A DNA stretch of 5,956 nucleotides from Microcaldota archaeon (GTDB lineage: Archaea > Micrarchaeota > Micrarchaeia > Anstonellales > Bilamarchaeaceae). Positions 4,957-5,956 of the stretch are shown piece after piece. The stretch lies in the NCBI GenBank assembly GCA_016180665.1, contig JACPAS010000048.1:1-5956 (forward strand). The letters are read 5' to 3'. Every line of letters starts with the position of its first letter. Positions within the stretch are counted from its first letter, which is position 1. Both the position numbers and the translations under genes were made by a program. Under the pieces are notes generated by a model, which worked only from the letters and a program-made list of their open reading frames with translations, did not search any database and was not told the origin of the DNA.

Positions 4957-5490
4957 TTAAAGGCCCAGTTCTTCGATAATTTTGTGGGTTTTGAATTTTT
5001 GCTCTTCCAGATGCTTATCTAATTTGATTATTTGGATCCCCTCTGGCCTTAGAAAATCCTTTTGATCATAACCGTAAACAATTATATCTGGTTTGAGAAA
5101 CTCTAATGTTTTGGTTGGTTCTTCTATTCCTAAGATTGCGCAATCAACTGGCTTTAGAGACTCTACCATCTTTGCCCTGTAGTCCTGGGAATGAATTGGC
5201 TTGCGATTCTTTTTTCTTATCATGTCATCCCTTGCTATTATTACTACTAGGAAATCACCGTGTTTTTTTGCTTCATTTAGGGTGTAGAGGTGACCAATAT
5301 GGAGAATATCGAAGACGCCACCTGTTGCTACTATTTTGATTTGTTTTTTGAAAGGATTTTTTAGAAAGTATTTGCTTTCTTTAGGCTCGAGAAATTGCTT
5401 TTCTTCTTGGGAGAATTTTTCAAAATCTGAAGGTGGGATTCCCCAGTTTTTTATCTGGAGATAATATAGTTTTTTTATTAGGTCTTTCAC
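4957..5490 (-). CDS. Cytidylyltransferase-family nucleotidyltransferase, probable archaeal FAD synthase (RibL-like)
   Basis: This HxGH-superfamily nucleotidyltransferase would transfer AMP or CMP to a phosphorylated acceptor. The core starts near residue 50: GGVFDILHIGH (57-67) with H64-I-G-H67, then ARDDMIRKKNRKPI (86-99), YRAKMVESLKPVD (104-116) and IIVYGYDQ (136-143). A C-terminal FKTHKII (166-172) stands where relatives have an STxxII motif. This layout matches archaeal RibL (FMN to FAD) and the TagD-like glycerol-3-phosphate cytidylyltransferases, and sequence alone does not settle the substrate. About 50 residues precede the core, longer than plain RibL, and do not match anything I know. 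The start is GTG with a weak GGTG 5 bases upstream. No ATG exists before the core. The gene follows EF-1alpha after 87 bases. Confidence 0.8.
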   Translation of the reverse strand: MKDLIKKLYYLQIKNWGIPPSDFEKFSQEEKQFLEPKESKYFLKNPFKKQIKIVATGGVFDILHIGHLYTLNEAKKHGDFLVVIIARDDMIRKKNRKPIHSQDYRAKMVESLKPVDCAILGIEEPTKTLEFLKPDIIVYGYDQKDFLRPEGIQIIKLDKHLEEQKFKTHKIIEELGL

Positions 5491-5519
5491 AAAAACACCA
5501 AATAAATTAAGTTGATTAG

Positions 5520-5530
5520 AAATTTAAATA
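5520..5530 (-). promoter_or_regulatory. TATA box of the cytidylyltransferase gene
   Basis: Leftward TATTTAAATTT is centred about 35 bases before the GTG start at 5490. It predicts a start near 5499, a leader of about 9 bases. It lies after the EF-1alpha terminator, so the gene is probably transcribed on its own. Confidence 0.4.
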
Positions 5531-5535
5531 GATGC

Positions 5536-5577
5536 AAAAAGAGAAATAGAAAATAAGAGAAAATTAAAAAGAAAAAA
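5536..5577 (-). terminator. T-rich terminator of EF-1alpha
   Basis: Directly after the TAG stop, the leftward strand carries several T runs (six, five, four, four and five T) within about 40 bases, with no hairpin. This is the usual intrinsic terminator form for a highly expressed archaeal gene. Confidence 0.6.
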
Positions 5578-5956
5578 CTAAGAAATTACTTTAGGAGTTA
5601 CACTTAAGACGACTCCTGCTGCAACCGTCTGACCCATATCTCTAATTGCAAATCTTCCCAATGGAGGGAATTCTTGGAATTTCTCAACAACCACTGGTTT
5701 TAATGGCTGTATTTTTACAATTGCAACATCACCGGTTTTAATAAAGTCTGGTTTTGCCTGCTGAGTCTGGCCAGTCTTTGGATCTTTCTTCTCCAGAATT
5801 TCAACAACTCTACCTGCAAATTGTGCAGTGTGGATGTGTAAAACTGGTGTATAACCAACTGAGATTGCAGTTGGATGATTTAACACAACAATCTGAGCTG
5901 TGAAATCGGCTGCAACTGTTGGTGGGCTTGAAGAAGGACCAATTACGAACCCTCTT
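5578..5956 (-). CDS. tuf: Translation elongation factor 1-alpha (EF-Tu homologue), C-terminal part, cut by the window edge
   Basis: This is the C-terminal 125 residues of the GTPase that delivers aminoacyl-tRNA to the ribosome. They form domain 3 of the archaeal/eukaryotic type. Motifs in order are a variant RGFVIG (usually RGDV.G), PPTVAADFTAQIVVL, NHPTAISVGYTPVLHIHTAQ, DPKTG, FIKTGDVAIVKIQPLKPVVVEK and LGRFAIRDMGQTVAAGVV. The gene continues past 5956, and the GTP-binding domain lies outside the window. An internal GTG at 5886 is not the start, because the frame is open to the edge. In many archaea rpsJ (S10) follows this gene. Here a T-rich terminator and an unrelated nucleotidyltransferase gene follow instead. 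Confidence 0.97.
   Translation of the reverse strand, partial: RGFVIGPSSSPPTVAADFTAQIVVLNHPTAISVGYTPVLHIHTAQFAGRVVEILEKKDPKTGQTQQAKPDFIKTGDVAIVKIQPLKPVVVEKFQEFPPLGRFAIRDMGQTVAAGVVLSVTPKVIS

Noticed and set aside
5106..5339. Rightward open frame opposite the nucleotidyltransferase
   Set aside because: It is a leucine-rich shadow of the catalytic core, which carries clear motifs on the other strand.

Overview
The window is AT-rich archaeal DNA. The strongest marker is the 3' part of an archaeal/eukaryotic-type elongation factor 1-alpha gene at the right edge. Supporting signs are TATA-type promoters about 25 bases upstream of start codons, a mix of leaderless genes and genes with GGTGA-type ribosome binding sites, T-rich terminators, and an archaeal-style cytidylyltransferase. 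The many small unrecognised proteins and compact layout fit a small-genome lineage such as DPANN (Woesearchaeota/Pacearchaeota-like). That placement is inference.

Left part (1-2230): a single-domain proline dehydrogenase reads leftward. It is separated by a 276-base divergent intergenic region from a rightward three-gene operon. The operon encodes a 54-residue coiled-coil protein, a 111-residue membrane-anchored cysteine-containing protein, and a 161-residue membrane-anchored histidine-rich protein with an HWH...HTHDD...H pattern. The intergenic region carries a dense cluster of perfect inverted repeats (994-1133) that folds on paper into two consecutive three-way junctions.

Middle (2229-4735): three leftward genes. 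They encode an orphan NqrB/RnfD-like membrane protein without the usual flavinylation motif, a CPA-type cation:proton antiporter with a T-D in place of the N-D/D-D motif, and an unrecognised 113-residue protein. The RnfD-like and antiporter genes each have a TATA box placed for leaderless transcription. The 113-residue gene has a good Shine-Dalgarno site.

Right part (4736-5956): a second structured intergenic block (4787-4901) folds on paper as a four-way junction. It is followed by a leftward cytidylyltransferase-family gene (FAD synthase RibL-like) and the C-terminal domain of EF-1alpha, which has a T-rich terminator directly after its stop.

The functional themes are ion movement (antiporter, RnfD-like protein), flavin use (proline dehydrogenase needs FAD, and the nucleotidyltransferase may make it) and a small cell-surface operon. 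The most unusual signals are the two structured intergenic blocks. Both sit just upstream of leftward genes, and both are joined to that gene by the same TGGTTCT-TATA module. They are candidates for undescribed structured RNAs or regulatory elements.
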